This document shows, piece after piece, positions 35,058 to 44,389 of a DNA stretch of 64,000 nt. The translations under genes were made by a program, and so were the position numbers. The DNA comes from Crocinitomicaceae bacterium. Its GTDB lineage: Bacteria > Bacteroidota > Bacteroidia > Flavobacteriales_D > Crocinitomicaceae. Positions within the stretch are counted from its first letter, which is position 1. Every line of letters starts with the position of its first letter. The notes under the pieces were generated by a model. The model made no database searches. It saw nothing but the letters and a program-made list of their open reading frames with translations, and had not been told where the DNA came from. The stretch lies in NCBI GenBank assembly GCA_020436025.1, contig JAGQYP010000016.1:1-64000 (forward strand), written 5' to 3'.

Positions 35058-35429
35058 ATGAACACATATTCTATTACCCAAGAAGTAATTGGGAAGGCAA
35101 TTCAAATTCATCAGTATTTAGGTCCCGGTCTTTTAGAATCAACTTATAAAGAATGTCTTTTCTATGAATTAAGTCAATCAGGATTGGCTGTTGAAAAAGA
35201 AGTCCCATTGCCAGTAATTTACAAAGAAGTCAAACTCGATCATGGTTATAGAATTGACTTATTAGTTGAAAATAATATTGTTCTAGAACTAAAAACTGTA
35301 GAACAATTAAATGAAGTTCATCAAGCTCAGGTTTTAACCTATATGAAATTGGGAGGATTTCCGTTGGGGTATTTACTGAATTTCAATGTAGCATTGATGA
35401 AAAATGGGGTGAGGAGATTTAAGATGTAG
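35058..35429 (+). CDS. GxxExxY protein (PD-(D/E)XK nuclease-like)
   Basis: 123 residues. The family motif is visible as GLLESTY (GxxExxY) near residue 23-29, in the N-terminal helix pair. Candidate nuclease-fold residues follow: Asp in YRIDLLVEN and E-x-K in IVLELKTVEQ, with a later Gln-rich helix (NEVHQAQVLTYMKL). The family (TIGR04256, PDDEXK_3 type) occurs in many environmental bacteria in several copies per genome and has no established function. Here it is bracketed by CACAGAG repeats, a single arm upstream and a full hairpin downstream, and lies in an accessory island. The DNA-cleaving role is inference from the fold. Confidence 0.9.
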   Translation: MNTYSITQEVIGKAIQIHQYLGPGLLESTYKECLFYELSQSGLAVEKEVPLPVIYKEVKLDHGYRIDLLVENNIVLELKTVEQLNEVHQAQVLTYMKLGGFPLGYLLNFNVALMKNGVRRFKM

Positions 35430-35437
35430 TTTTTTTG

Positions 35438-35525
35438 TTTCACAGAGGGCACGGAGGACACACAGAGTTTCACGGAGAAATTACCTCTGTGTAACTCTGT
35501 GACTTCTCTGTGAACTCTGTGTAAC
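35438..35525. repeat. CACAGAG-family hairpin repeat, copy C
   Basis: Left arm 35438-35480 has CACAGAGGG, CACGGAGG, CACAGAG and CACGGAG; right arm 35484-35525 has CTCTGTG four times. The arms pair along almost their whole length, with several G-T wobbles and a loop of a few bases. It begins nine bases after the GxxExxY stop and ends just before the convergent leuS stop. Confidence 0.85.
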
Positions 35526-35532
35526 TTAATCC

Positions 35533-38484
35533 CTACAGGACAACATTCACAATCTTCCCTGGCACCACGATAATCTTCTTCGGAGCTTTTCCCTCAAGAT
35601 ATTTCGCTGAAAGATCGCTTGCTAAAACCTCCTTCTCCACTTCTTCTTTCGATAAGTTGGTCGGTAACTCCAATTTGAATCTCATTTTTCCGTTGAAAGA
35701 AACTGGATAAGCATAATTCGCTTCTACCAAAAACTTCTCTTCGAATTTCGGGAATTGAGCTTTGGTCATGGTTCCTGGTGCATTACCGATTTTCTCCCAC
35801 AATTCTTCGCAAATGTGCGGTGCGTAAGGCGAAATTAAAATCAATAAGGGCTCTAGGATGTCTTTTTTGTGGCAGTTGTAATCTGTCAACTCATTTACTG
35901 CAATCATGAAATTTGATACGCCTGTATTGAAACTGAATCGCTCCAAATCATCTTGAATTTTCTTGATGGTTTTGTGCAATGTTTTCAGTTCTTTATCTGT
36001 GGCTGCTTCTTCCGAGATCGTTAAATTATTGTCTTGATCATGGAAGAGTCTCCAAAGTTTTCTTAAGAAGTTATGGACCCCATTAATTCCTTTGGTATCC
36101 CATGGCTTGGATTGCTCGAGTGGACCCAAAAACATTTCGTATAATCTCAAGGTATCCGCTCCGAATTTATCTACTAGTTCGTCCGGTGTTTGTACATTGA
36201 ACTTAGATTTGGACATCTTCTCGACTTCCGACCCACAAATGTATTTTCCGTCTTTATTTAGCACGAATTCTGCATCTCGGTAATCTCTTCTCCAGTTTCT
36301 GAAGCCTTCTGTATTCAACACCCCATTATCTACCAAGCTGATATCTGCATGTAACTTGGTAAAGGAATATTCCCATTTTACATTCGACAATACCTGACTT
36401 AAATCTCCAGGAATCAATCTATTTAAAATGCTCTCTAATTTGGAAACTACTTGTTTGTAGTGCATGTTGAGCTTTTCATTATTCGCCCAATCATCATAAA
36501 TTTCTTTTGTTACAAAGATCTCTGGAAACTCCTTTACCGCTGGTACTTGATTTGGATCATCCAATCCAGGAATGAAAAACGATGCCAATTCCAATCGATA
36601 AACAAAGCTTGAATTCCCCAAAATCATCCCTTGATTGATCATTTTTTGGAAAGGCTCATTAAACGGAACATATCCCAAATCATAAAGGAATTTTGTCCAG
36701 AATCTAGCATACAATAAGTGACCAGTCGCGTGTTCTGATCCTCCGATATACAAATCTACATTCCCCCAATAATCGATTTTCTCTTTCGAAATAAATTCTT
36801 TTTCATTGGTAGGATCTGTATACCTCATGAAATACCATGAAGAACCAGCCCAACCAGGCATGGTATTGTATTCCATTCGATCTCCTAAGAAAGTAGGCCA
36901 ATTTTCTTTTTTCGCTCTTGCTAATGGCGGCTCACCATCTTCTGTCGGCAAGTATTTATCTACTTCTGGTAATTCAACCGGAAGCTGATCGTCGGGAACC
37001 ATTTTTGGAATTCCATTTTCGTAATACACTGGAAAAGGTTCTCCCCAATATCTTTGTCTGGAAAATACGGCATCTCTTAATCTGAATTGCGTTTTTCCTT
37101 TCCCAACTCCTAACTCCTGAATCTTTTGTATGGCCACTCCAATGGCTTTCTTTGCGGGTAAATCATTCAGGAAATCTGAATTGGCAATAATGGCAGACTT
37201 ATCATCACAAGCTTCCTTGGAAATATCTACATCCTTGAAAATATTCTTGATTTCAATTCCGAATGCCTTGGCAAAATCATAATCTCTTTGATCTCCACAA
37301 GGAACGGCCATTACAGCTCCAGTTCCATAAGAAGCCAAAACATAATCTCCAATCCAAATCGGAACTTTCTCTCCTGAAATTGGGTTGATCGCATAAGCTC
37401 CGATGAATTCACCAGTAATATTCTTGACGTCGGATTGACGGTCTCTTTCTGTTTTTAAAGATGCGGCTTTAACATAAGCATCTACTTTCGCTTTGCAGTC
37501 TGCGGATGTGATTTTTCCAACCAACTCATGTTCAGGAGCCAAAGTCATGAAGCTTACTCCGAAAATCGTATCAGGACGTGTCGTAAACACTTCAATTTCT
37601 TCTTCAAAGCCATCCACCTTAAATCGAACTGATGCTCCTTTGGATTTTCCGATCCAGTTTCTTTGCTGGTCTTTGATCGAATCGGTCCAATCAATTTTTT
37701 CCAAACCATCCAACAAACGATTCGCATAAGCCGTAATTCGCATCATCCACTGACGCATCAACTTTTGCTCAACAGGGTATCCACCTCTTTCGGAAACACC
37801 ATCTTTGATTTCGTCGTTAGCCAAAACTGTTCCCAATGCCGGACACCAGTTCACCCAGGCATCATCCAAATAAGTGAGTCTGTATTGCTGCAAAAGGTCC
37901 GATTGCTCTTTTTCAGAATAAGTTCTCCATTCTTCAGCTGAAAATTCGGTTTCACAGGAAGTATCTGCTTTGACTAATTTGTTTCCGTTACTTTCAAACT
38001 TCGCAACCAAATCAGCAATGCGTTCTGCTTTGTCTGTTTCTTTGTTGTACCAGCAATCAAATAATTGCTTGAAGATCCATTGTGTCCATTTGTAATATGA
38101 TGGATCTGAAGTTCTCACTTCTCTGTCCCAGTCAAAACAAAAACCAATTTTATCTAATTGCTCACGGTATCTTTTAATATTGTTTTCAGTTGTCACTGCA
38201 GGATGTTGACCTGTCTGGATTGCGTATTGTTCAGCAGGCAATCCAAAAGAATCATATCCGGAAGGGTGTAGTACATTGAACCCTTTTAATTTTTTATATC
38301 TCGAAAAAACATCTGAAGCGATATATCCCAGCGGGTGCCCCACGTGCAATCCAGCACCAGAAGGGTAAGGAAACATATCGAGGACGTAGTATTTAGGTTG
38401 CTCGTTTTCTTCTACTTTGTATGTCTTATTTTCAGCCCAGAATTTTTGCCATTTGGACTCAATGGCTCTGAAATCGTAATCCAT
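35533..38484 (-). CDS. leuS: Leucyl-tRNA synthetase
   Basis: 983 residues. The HIGH motif appears as HVGH at residues 47-50 (PSGAGLHVGHPLGY) and KMSKS near residue 755 (EKMSKSKFNVQ). The editing domain is present (FTTRPDTIFGVSFMTLAPEH). It is longer than the E. coli enzyme (860), with extra segments around residues 160-200 and before KMSKS, as is usual in Bacteroidota. It charges tRNA-Leu in the cytoplasm. It follows lepA by six bases and is probably cotranscribed. Confidence 0.97.
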   Translation of the reverse strand: MDYDFRAIESKWQKFWAENKTYKVEENEQPKYYVLDMFPYPSGAGLHVGHPLGYIASDVFSRYKKLKGFNVLHPSGYDSFGLPAEQYAIQTGQHPAVTTENNIKRYREQLDKIGFCFDWDREVRTSDPSYYKWTQWIFKQLFDCWYNKETDKAERIADLVAKFESNGNKLVKADTSCETEFSAEEWRTYSEKEQSDLLQQYRLTYLDDAWVNWCPALGTVLANDEIKDGVSERGGYPVEQKLMRQWMMRITAYANRLLDGLEKIDWTDSIKDQQRNWIGKSKGASVRFKVDGFEEEIEVFTTRPDTIFGVSFMTLAPEHELVGKITSADCKAKVDAYVKAASLKTERDRQSDVKNITGEFIGAYAINPISGEKVPIWIGDYVLASYGTGAVMAVPCGDQRDYDFAKAFGIEIKNIFKDVDISKEACDDKSAIIANSDFLNDLPAKKAIGVAIQKIQELGVGKGKTQFRLRDAVFSRQRYWGEPFPVYYENGIPKMVPDDQLPVELPEVDKYLPTEDGEPPLARAKKENWPTFLGDRMEYNTMPGWAGSSWYFMRYTDPTNEKEFISKEKIDYWGNVDLYIGGSEHATGHLLYARFWTKFLYDLGYVPFNEPFQKMINQGMILGNSSFVYRLELASFFIPGLDDPNQVPAVKEFPEIFVTKEIYDDWANNEKLNMHYKQVVSKLESILNRLIPGDLSQVLSNVKWEYSFTKLHADISLVDNGVLNTEGFRNWRRDYRDAEFVLNKDGKYICGSEVEKMSKSKFNVQTPDELVDKFGADTLRLYEMFLGPLEQSKPWDTKGINGVHNFLRKLWRLFHDQDNNLTISEEAATDKELKTLHKTIKKIQDDLERFSFNTGVSNFMIAVNELTDYNCHKKDILEPLLILISPYAPHICEELWEKIGNAPGTMTKAQFPKFEEKFLVEANYAYPVSFNGKMRFKLELPTNLSKEEVEKEVLASDLSAKYLEGKAPKKIIVVPGKIVNVVL

Positions 38485-38490
38485 GAGTAT

Positions 38491-40284
38491 TTAATCGTTC
38501 AGTTTTAAAACTGCTAAAAATGCTTCCTGAGGAACTTCAACTCGTCCTACCTGGCGCATTCTCTTTTTACCAGCTTTCTGTTTTTCCAATAATTTTCTTT
38601 TTCGTGTGATATCTCCTCCATAACACTTAGCCGTTACATCCTTACGAAGTGCTTTGATGGTTTCTCTTGCTACAATCTTGGCTCCAATCGCAGCCTGGAT
38701 TGGAATTTCAAATTGTTGTCTTGGAATTAATTCTTTTAGTTTGATACAAATCTTTTTCCCAAGTTCAAAAGCATTAGATCTGTGAACCAAAGCAGATAAT
38801 GCATCAACTTGTTCCGCATTCAGTAAAATATCTAACTTGACAAGATCTGATCTTTTGTATCCAATTGGGAAATAATCGAAAGAAGCATACCCTTTGGAAA
38901 CCGTTTTCAATCGATCGTAAAAGTCGAATACGATTTCTGACAAAGGCATTTCAAAAGTGATTTCTACTCTGTCTTGAGTTAAATACACCTGATTTTGCAA
39001 TTCCCCTCTTTTATCAATACACAAGTTCATGATGGCTCCCACATAATCTGATTTCGTAATTACCTGAGCTTTGATAAATGGCTCCTCGATCCATTCTGTT
39101 TTAGACGGATCTGGTAATTCAGAAGGGTTATGAACCTGAATTTCTTCTTCATTTTTTCTTAAGAAAGCTTTGTAGGATACGTTCGGAACAGTCGTAATCA
39201 CCGTCATGTTGAACTCTCTTTCCAATCTTTCCTGAATGATTTCCATGTGCAACATTCCTAAGAATCCACAACGGAAACCAAACCCAAGAGCAGCCGATGA
39301 CTCCGGTTCGAAAACCAAAGAAGCATCATTCAACTGCAATTTCTCCATCGAGTATCTTAACTCTTCGTAATCTTCCGTATCCACAGGATAAATCCCCGCA
39401 AATACCATTGGTTTTACGTCCTCAAAACCTTTTACAGCTTCTTTGCACGGATTGGCAACTAAAGTGATGGTATCTCCAACTTTAACCTCAGCAGCTTTTT
39501 TAATTCCAGAGATGATGTATCCTACATCTCCTGTTTTTACCACTTTTTGCGGACTCAAATCCATTTTCAGAATCCCAATCTCATCCGCTTCGTATTTTTT
39601 TCCAGTGTTGAAGAATTTAACTTCATCGCCTTTTTTGATCTCTCCATTCAGCACGCGATAGTAGGCAATGATTCCTCTAAACGGGTTGAATACAGAATCA
39701 AAAATCATGGCTTGTAATGGTGCATTAGGATCTCCTTTTGGAGCCGGAACTCTAGCGATAATCGCTTCCAGAATTTTATCTACTCCTAAACCAGTTTTAC
39801 CTGAGGCCGGAATAACGTCTTCCGCCGAACACCCAATTAAATCCACAATTTGATCCGTCACTTCTTCAGGCATTGCACCTGGTAGATCCATTTTATTTAG
39901 AATCGGAATAATCTCTAGATCATGCTCCAAAGCCAAATACAAATTCGAAATCGTCTGTGCTTCAATTCCCTGGGAAGCATCCACAATCAAAAGAGCCCCT
40001 TCACACGCGGCAATCGACCTGGAAACTTCATAAGAAAAATCCACGTGACCCGGAGTGTCGATCAAGTTTAAAACATAATCTTCTCCATCCTGCGAATAAT
40101 TCATCTGAATCGCATGCGACTTAATAGTTATCCCCCTCTCCCGCTCTAGATCCATATCATCTAAAGCCTGATCCTGCATCTCACGATCGGAAATCGTTCC
40201 AGTCACTTGCAAAAGTCTGTCTGCAAGCGTTGATTTCCCATGGTCTATGTGCGCAATAATGCAAAAATTCCGAATATTCTTCAT
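38491..40284 (-). CDS. lepA: Elongation factor 4 (LepA)
   Basis: 597 residues from the ATG at 40284 ([19 protein letters not shown]); a TTG nine bases earlier is a poorer start. GTPase motifs: AHIDHGKST (G1), DTPGHVDF (G3), NKMDLPGA (G4). The C-terminal LepA-specific domain is complete ([25 protein letters not shown]). It is a ribosome-bound GTPase acting on stalled or improperly translocated ribosomes. First gene of a lepA-leuS operon. Confidence 0.97.
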   Translation of the reverse strand: MKNIRNFCIIAHIDHGKSTLADRLLQVTGTISDREMQDQALDDMDLERERGITIKSHAIQMNYSQDGEDYVLNLIDTPGHVDFSYEVSRSIAACEGALLIVDASQGIEAQTISNLYLALEHDLEIIPILNKMDLPGAMPEEVTDQIVDLIGCSAEDVIPASGKTGLGVDKILEAIIARVPAPKGDPNAPLQAMIFDSVFNPFRGIIAYYRVLNGEIKKGDEVKFFNTGKKYEADEIGILKMDLSPQKVVKTGDVGYIISGIKKAAEVKVGDTITLVANPCKEAVKGFEDVKPMVFAGIYPVDTEDYEELRYSMEKLQLNDASLVFEPESSAALGFGFRCGFLGMLHMEIIQERLEREFNMTVITTVPNVSYKAFLRKNEEEIQVHNPSELPDPSKTEWIEEPFIKAQVITKSDYVGAIMNLCIDKRGELQNQVYLTQDRVEITFEMPLSEIVFDFYDRLKTVSKGYASFDYFPIGYKRSDLVKLDILLNAEQVDALSALVHRSNAFELGKKICIKLKELIPRQQFEIPIQAAIGAKIVARETIKALRKDVTAKCYGGDITRKRKLLEKQKAGKKRMRQVGRVEVPQEAFLAVLKLND

Positions 40285-40290
40285 AGCCGG

Positions 40291-40298
40291 CAAAAATA
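40291..40298 (-). promoter_or_regulatory. -7 box TATTTTTG of lepA
   Basis: TATTTTTG on the minus strand fits TAnnTTTG with six bases to the chosen ATG, again predicting a leaderless or very short leader. It overlaps neither the coding sequence nor the upstream TTG frame start's usefulness: transcription would begin near 40284, supporting the ATG. Confidence 0.5.
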
Positions 40299-40393
40299 GT
40301 GAATTCCTTTGAAATTTCGTTGGAATTTTTGATGGTTAGACTTTTCGACGATCCAAGATATCCAAAATCGTTTTTTCTTCTTCTAAGAATGAG

Positions 40394-40401
40394 TATCTTC
40401 G
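40394..40401 (+). promoter_or_regulatory. -7-like box TATCTTCG of metF
   Basis: TATCTTCG, one base off TAnnTTTG, 19 bases before the metF ATG. No clear -33 TTG. Confidence 0.4.
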
Positions 40402-40420
40402 CCCCCAAATTTAAACCGAA

Positions 40421-41368
40421 ATGAAGGTAATTGATCATATTAATCAGGCGAAAGACACCTTATTCTCATTTGAGATTCTCCCTCCACTCAAGGGAAAAAG
40501 TATTCAATCTATTTTTGATAGTATTGATCCTTTAATGGAATTCAAACCGAGTTTTATTAATGTGACTTACCATCGTGAAGAATACCTTTACAAAAAAAGG
40601 GAGAATGGATTACTTGAAAAAGTGACCATGCGAAAGCGCCCCGGTACGGTTGGAATTTGTGCCGCCATCATCAACAAATATGATGTGGAAGCTGTCCCCC
40701 ACTTGATTTGCGGAGGATTTAGCAAAGAGGAAACCGAAAATGCCTTGATCGATCTTCAGTTTTTGGGAATTGACAATGTTTTGGCCTTGAGAGGGGACTC
40801 GATTAAAACTGAATCTACTTTCAGACCTCATCCTGACGGACATGAATTTGCTGTGGACTTGGTTCACCAGATCAATGAAATGAATCAAGGAAAGTACTTA
40901 ATGGAAGAAGTTTCCATGGCTCCAACAGATTTCTGTGTAGGAGTAGCAGGTTATCCAGAAAAGCATTTCGAATCGATGAATTTGAAAACAGATTTACACT
41001 ATCTAAAACAAAAAGTAGATGCAGGAGCGGACTATATCGTAACACAAATGTTTTTCGACAATCAAAAATATATGGAGTTCGTGAATGCGTGTAGAGCGGC
41101 AGACATCAACGTACCTATTATTCCAGGTATCAAGCCGATTAAATCAATGAGACACATTTCATTTTTACCAAAATTCTTCCATATCGACTTCCCGGAAGAT
41201 TTAGGAAATGAATTATTGAAATGTAAGTCAGACAAAGACGTGGATCAATTAGGAATCGAATGGGCTACCCAACAATGCAGAGAATTGAAAGAATTCGGGG
41301 TTCCTTGTTTGCATTTCTATACCATGAGTAATTCCAATTCGGTTCAGCAGATTTTGAAAGGGATTTAG
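40421..41368 (+). CDS. metF: Methylenetetrahydrofolate reductase
   Basis: 315 residues with the TIM-barrel FAD enzyme pattern: FSFEILPPLKGKSI (catalytic Glu), FINVTYHREE, PHLICGGFS, LALRGDS, GVAGYPEKHFES, KVDAGADYIVTQMFFDN and PIIPGIKPI. It reduces 5,10-methylene-THF to 5-methyl-THF for methionine synthesis. The length fits the family. It is divergent from lepA; no other methionine gene is adjacent. Confidence 0.96.
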   Translation: MKVIDHINQAKDTLFSFEILPPLKGKSIQSIFDSIDPLMEFKPSFINVTYHREEYLYKKRENGLLEKVTMRKRPGTVGICAAIINKYDVEAVPHLICGGFSKEETENALIDLQFLGIDNVLALRGDSIKTESTFRPHPDGHEFAVDLVHQINEMNQGKYLMEEVSMAPTDFCVGVAGYPEKHFESMNLKTDLHYLKQKVDAGADYIVTQMFFDNQKYMEFVNACRAADINVPIIPGIKPIKSMRHISFLPKFFHIDFPEDLGNELLKCKSDKDVDQLGIEWATQQCRELKEFGVPCLHFYTMSNSNSVQQILKGI

Positions 41369-41380
41369 TTTTAAGATTTG

Positions 41381-41408
41381 AGATACAAGATTCTAGATAC
41401 AAGATTCT
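41381..41408. repeat. Tandem AGATACAAGATTCT x2
   Basis: Two perfect 14-base units 12 bases after the metF stop, preceded by a partial unit (AAGATTTG). It belongs with the other word-repeat tracts found after stop codons. Confidence 0.8.
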
Positions 41409-41423
41409 AGACTTTTGACTATT

Positions 41424-41503
41424 CACCCCTAAATCCCCTGAAGGGGACTTTTTAAATTGAACTAAAATTTATTCTATCCTCCCCATTAGGGGATCGAGGG
41501 GTA
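41424..41503. repeat. CCCCT/AGGGG palindromic repeat element
   Basis: Outer arms CACCCCTAAATCCCCT (41424-41439) and AGGGGATCGAGGGGTA (41488-41503) are nearly complementary; an inner pair GGGGACTTT and CCTCCCC adds a second stem. It resembles REP/MITE-like intergenic palindromes of Bacteroidota. It lies between convergent metF and the DUF4139 gene. Confidence 0.75.
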
Positions 41504-41505
41504 AA

Positions 41506-41535
41506 AAGCCAGACAAGCAAACACTCATCTGGCTT
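41506..41535 (-). terminator. Intrinsic terminator of the DUF4139 gene
   Basis: AAGCCAGA and TCTGGCTT form an 8-bp stem with a 14-base loop; on the minus strand the stem is followed by TTT, in line with a rho-independent terminator about 40 bases past the stop. Confidence 0.65.
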
Positions 41536-41554
41536 AAAAAACTAATACTGTCTA

Positions 41555-41580
41555 CTTAGAACTTAGCACCTAGCACCTAA
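41555..41580. repeat. Word-repeat tract ACTTAG/TAGCACC
   Basis: CTTAGAACTTAGCACC followed by TAGCACCTAA: two interlocked repeated words that run into the stop codon of the convergent gene, whose TAG is at 41577-41579. Confidence 0.6.
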
Positions 41581-43256
41581 AGCACTATCTCTTTATCCTT
41601 ATCATACTTCACCGAGTATTCGTAATAGAGTTTTTTCGGAGTTTTGGCTCCTAATTCGAAGACCCATTTTAACAAACCATCTTCTTCTTTAAATTCGGCA
41701 CCTCCTTTGTCTAGTAGCTCCACTTTAATTTCCTCGTTGGCTGCCAATGGAATTTGATCCATGATGTTTAATTTCAAGCTCGCTAAATTCAAATTCTTGG
41801 CGATGATCTGATATTTCATGGTCGCAATTTTTTCTCCTGCTACTTTCTTGATTTTCTCTTCAAATTCGATTCTCTTTCTTTCTACAACCACTCTTTGATC
41901 TCTTCCTAAAGCCAATTCCATTGTATCTCTTATGGATGAAGGAGCTATTCTTGTTTGTCCTACATAGGTTCCGTCAAAAAAGATATTCGCTACGGCTGGC
42001 AATAAATTCAAGTCTTCCCAGTCGGTTAGTTTGGCAATCAAAAAGGCTTCTCTTTCAATTTTTGGTGCTGCAAAATACTCATACGTAGATGGAATCGATT
42101 TACTCGCAACAGCCATCAAATGCTCTTGCCCATCGGCCGGGATCGAATGTTTGATATTCAATTTGAATTCAACCATGGTCATGTTGGACTGCATTTCAGT
42201 ATAATTATCTAAATGTTTTGCCAAATCGTCTTCATTCATATCTCGTGACATCACCATCTTTTCAGTTGCAGCAGGTTGATTGGATACCCCGTTCCCATAA
42301 TACATATTATTATTCCCAGGAATATGCTGAATCGGTTGGTAATAATTGATATACCAAGGAGCCAAAGTGGGCTTCACATTACTTCGATTTGGATTAATAG
42401 TCGACAAAGTCACATCTACATTGTCCCAGTCTTTTCCTGTATTTTGGAATACTTTGGCTTTGTATGTGATTTTTACAGGACTCGCTACATCGTCGGCTCT
42501 TAAATCATAGGCGGGTGTCCATCCTGCTTGCTGAGTCATATAACTTACCGTTAAACTACCTGAAGTGCTTTGATCCGCTGAAACAGTTACCACAATTTGT
42601 TGTTTCGGACTGGTATCTTCCACAGGTTGATGTACGTTATTTTGCCAATTTTTTAACTGATTCAGTCTATTGGTCAACCTTGTCATGATCACGTCTTCTT
42701 TTTCAATTTTTTGATCCAATTCCAATGACAGTTTATTAATGTCCATTAATTTGATTCGGTAATATTCCAAAGCATCTTTCAACAGAGGCATGGAATCATT
42801 GTCTTTTTGTCCTTTGATTACTCCACTATTCAATAAGATTTGCTTTTCACTTTTGTAAACTTCCAATTGAGATCTTAATTTTTTAAGTTTCCAGGAAGAA
42901 ACGGACATGGAGTCTTCAACCAATTTATATTCCTGCGCTACTTCTTTAGGCATTACTCCCGTATTAATTTGTTGTTTGGGTACTGGATAAAAAACTCGGT
43001 GACTCACATCCAATATGATGAAATTCCCATTTCCTTTTACTTGAATATTGTTCTTGTCCAAATACTGTGTCACATCAGACAAAATAATTTTGCTGATTCC
43101 TTTTTCAACATAAACACTTGCTTTTCTTCTTACCTGCGCTCCTTGCAAAAAGACAGTCACTTCATTAATTGAAGAATTTACTTCCTTTTCTTTTTCAGCC
43201 GCATTTAATCCGCTGAACATACTTGCTATAAAAATGCTTAAGATTATCTTTTTCAT
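41577..43256 (-). CDS. Exported DUF4139 (mucoidy inhibitor MuiA-like) protein
   Basis: 559 residues from the ATG at 43256 (MKKIILSIFIASMFSGLNAA, a signal peptide); a TTG-led extension upstream is unlikely. An N-terminal domain (INEVTVFLQGAQVRRKASV, about 25-100) is followed by a coiled coil (KLKKLRSQLEVYKSEKQILL and LSLELDQKIEKEDVIM, about 125-215) and the C-terminal DUF4139 beta domain (LTVSYMTQQAGWTPAYDLRA; VFQNTGKDWDNVDVTLST). The family is widespread but its biochemical role is unknown. The last residues include the terminal repeat-tract overlap. Confidence 0.85.
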   Translation of the reverse strand: MKKIILSIFIASMFSGLNAAEKEKEVNSSINEVTVFLQGAQVRRKASVYVEKGISKIILSDVTQYLDKNNIQVKGNGNFIILDVSHRVFYPVPKQQINTGVMPKEVAQEYKLVEDSMSVSSWKLKKLRSQLEVYKSEKQILLNSGVIKGQKDNDSMPLLKDALEYYRIKLMDINKLSLELDQKIEKEDVIMTRLTNRLNQLKNWQNNVHQPVEDTSPKQQIVVTVSADQSTSGSLTVSYMTQQAGWTPAYDLRADDVASPVKITYKAKVFQNTGKDWDNVDVTLSTINPNRSNVKPTLAPWYINYYQPIQHIPGNNNMYYGNGVSNQPAATEKMVMSRDMNEDDLAKHLDNYTEMQSNMTMVEFKLNIKHSIPADGQEHLMAVASKSIPSTYEYFAAPKIEREAFLIAKLTDWEDLNLLPAVANIFFDGTYVGQTRIAPSSIRDTMELALGRDQRVVVERKRIEFEEKIKKVAGEKIATMKYQIIAKNLNLASLKLNIMDQIPLAANEEIKVELLDKGGAEFKEEDGLLKWVFELGAKTPKKLYYEYSVKYDKDKEIVL

Positions 43257-43320
43257 TGCTTTTTCTTTTGTTTGTTTCAGCAAGCCGTACAATTTGAAAA
43301 AGCATTTGGTTCAAAAAAAA

Positions 43321-43800
43321 TTAAATCAAGGGTGGAATTATCATGAAAAGAATGTACAATAAAAGCATTGTTAAATGTGCATAATGGGCTGCTCTGAAAA
43401 ATTTTGAATACCTGTGTTCAGGAAATAAAAAAATCAGTATAAAAGTGAAAACAATTGATCCCAAAATGATCATTCCTAAATACAATATTTGAGCAGCAAA
43501 TAAAAGCCCTGGCAAAAATAGCATCATAATAGATTCACCTAATCTCCTTGATGAAGGATCACTTTTGTTTATTGAATGATCAAATGTATTTTCAAGGGCA
43601 TAAAAAATTGAATCATATATCCAATATGAGCTAAAAACTAACCATAGAAATAAGAAAATTATGTAAAATTTTTTGTCCCATTCTCGATTATACAAATTGG
43701 AAGTTTCTGAAATCTGATAAGTTTGTCTTTTCTCCCCTGTGAGATTCATTACAAAAACTCCCAATGCCAGGCAAATCGTCATGAAGATTAGGTGTCCCAT
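43321..43800 (-). CDS. Polytopic membrane protein of unknown function
   Basis: 159 residues with about four hydrophobic segments (LIFMTICLALGVFVMNL, FYIIFLFLWLVFSSYWIY, a long MMLFLPGLLFAAQILYLG to IFLFP stretch, and MLLLYILFMIIPPL) and a short Lys/Arg-bearing loop between the first two. No recognised family. It begins four bases after the ribE stop and may be its operon partner. Confidence 0.65.
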   Translation of the reverse strand: MGHLIFMTICLALGVFVMNLTGEKRQTYQISETSNLYNREWDKKFYIIFLFLWLVFSSYWIYDSIFYALENTFDHSINKSDPSSRRLGESIMMLFLPGLLFAAQILYLGMIILGSIVFTFILIFLFPEHRYSKFFRAAHYAHLTMLLLYILFMIIPPLI

Positions 43801-43804
43801 AGTT

Positions 43805-44386
43805 TTAGCTCATCCCTTGCAACTTCGCTACATACTTTCCAATGATATCAAACTCCAGATTCACCGTATCTCCTACCTTCAAATGTCTTAGATTAGTATG
43901 ATCCAATGTGAAGGGAATAATGGCTACAGAAAACTCTTTGTCTGTGGAATTTACCACGGTCAAACTAATTCCATTCACTGTAATCGAGCCTTTTTCAACT
44001 GTGATATGATTGGCAGTGTATCGAAATGTAAAAATCGTACTCCCATCTTGATTTTCGATTCCTGCACATTCTCCTGTGGCGTCTACATGACCTTGAACAA
44101 TATGACCATCTAGACGATCTCCAATTTTGGTACATCTTTCAAGATTCACAATGTCTCCGATTTTCAATTGCCCGAGATTTGTCTTTTGCAAGGTCTCATC
44201 AATTGCGGTAACTCGGTACCAGTCTGCCGTGATTTCCACCACCGTTAAGCAACAGCCATTGTGTGCAACAGACTGATCGATTTTCAATTCATCCTTGAAA
44301 GGAGCTTGGATAAAAAGTTCAAGATTAGTTCGGTCTTTTTTGAGGTCTATCACTTGACCTTCCGCTTCAATGATTCCGGTAAACAT
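43805..44386 (-). CDS. ribE: Riboflavin synthase, alpha chain
   Basis: 193 residues with the duplicated lumazine-binding barrel: N-terminal MFTGIIEAEGQVIDL and HNGCCLTVVEI, and in the second half GHIVQGHVDATGEC and VNGISLTVVNS, the equivalent active-site region. It converts two 6,7-dimethyl-8-ribityllumazine molecules to riboflavin. The length is slightly below E. coli's 213 but the family core is complete. Three bases separate it from the large T9SS gene upstream. Confidence 0.95.
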   Translation of the reverse strand: MFTGIIEAEGQVIDLKKDRTNLELFIQAPFKDELKIDQSVAHNGCCLTVVEITADWYRVTAIDETLQKTNLGQLKIGDIVNLERCTKIGDRLDGHIVQGHVDATGECAGIENQDGSTIFTFRYTANHITVEKGSITVNGISLTVVNSTDKEFSVAIIPFTLDHTNLRHLKVGDTVNLEFDIIGKYVAKLQGMS

Positions 44387-44389
44387 GTA

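Noticed and set aside
34981..35525. Possible CRISPR array in the CACAGAG repeats
   Set aside because: Units are 7-9 bases with irregular spacing and no unique spacers, arms are inverse complements, and no cas gene is present.
33000..35530. Insertion sequence or prophage remnant in the island
   Set aside because: No transposase, integrase, terminal repeats with target duplication or phage genes were found.
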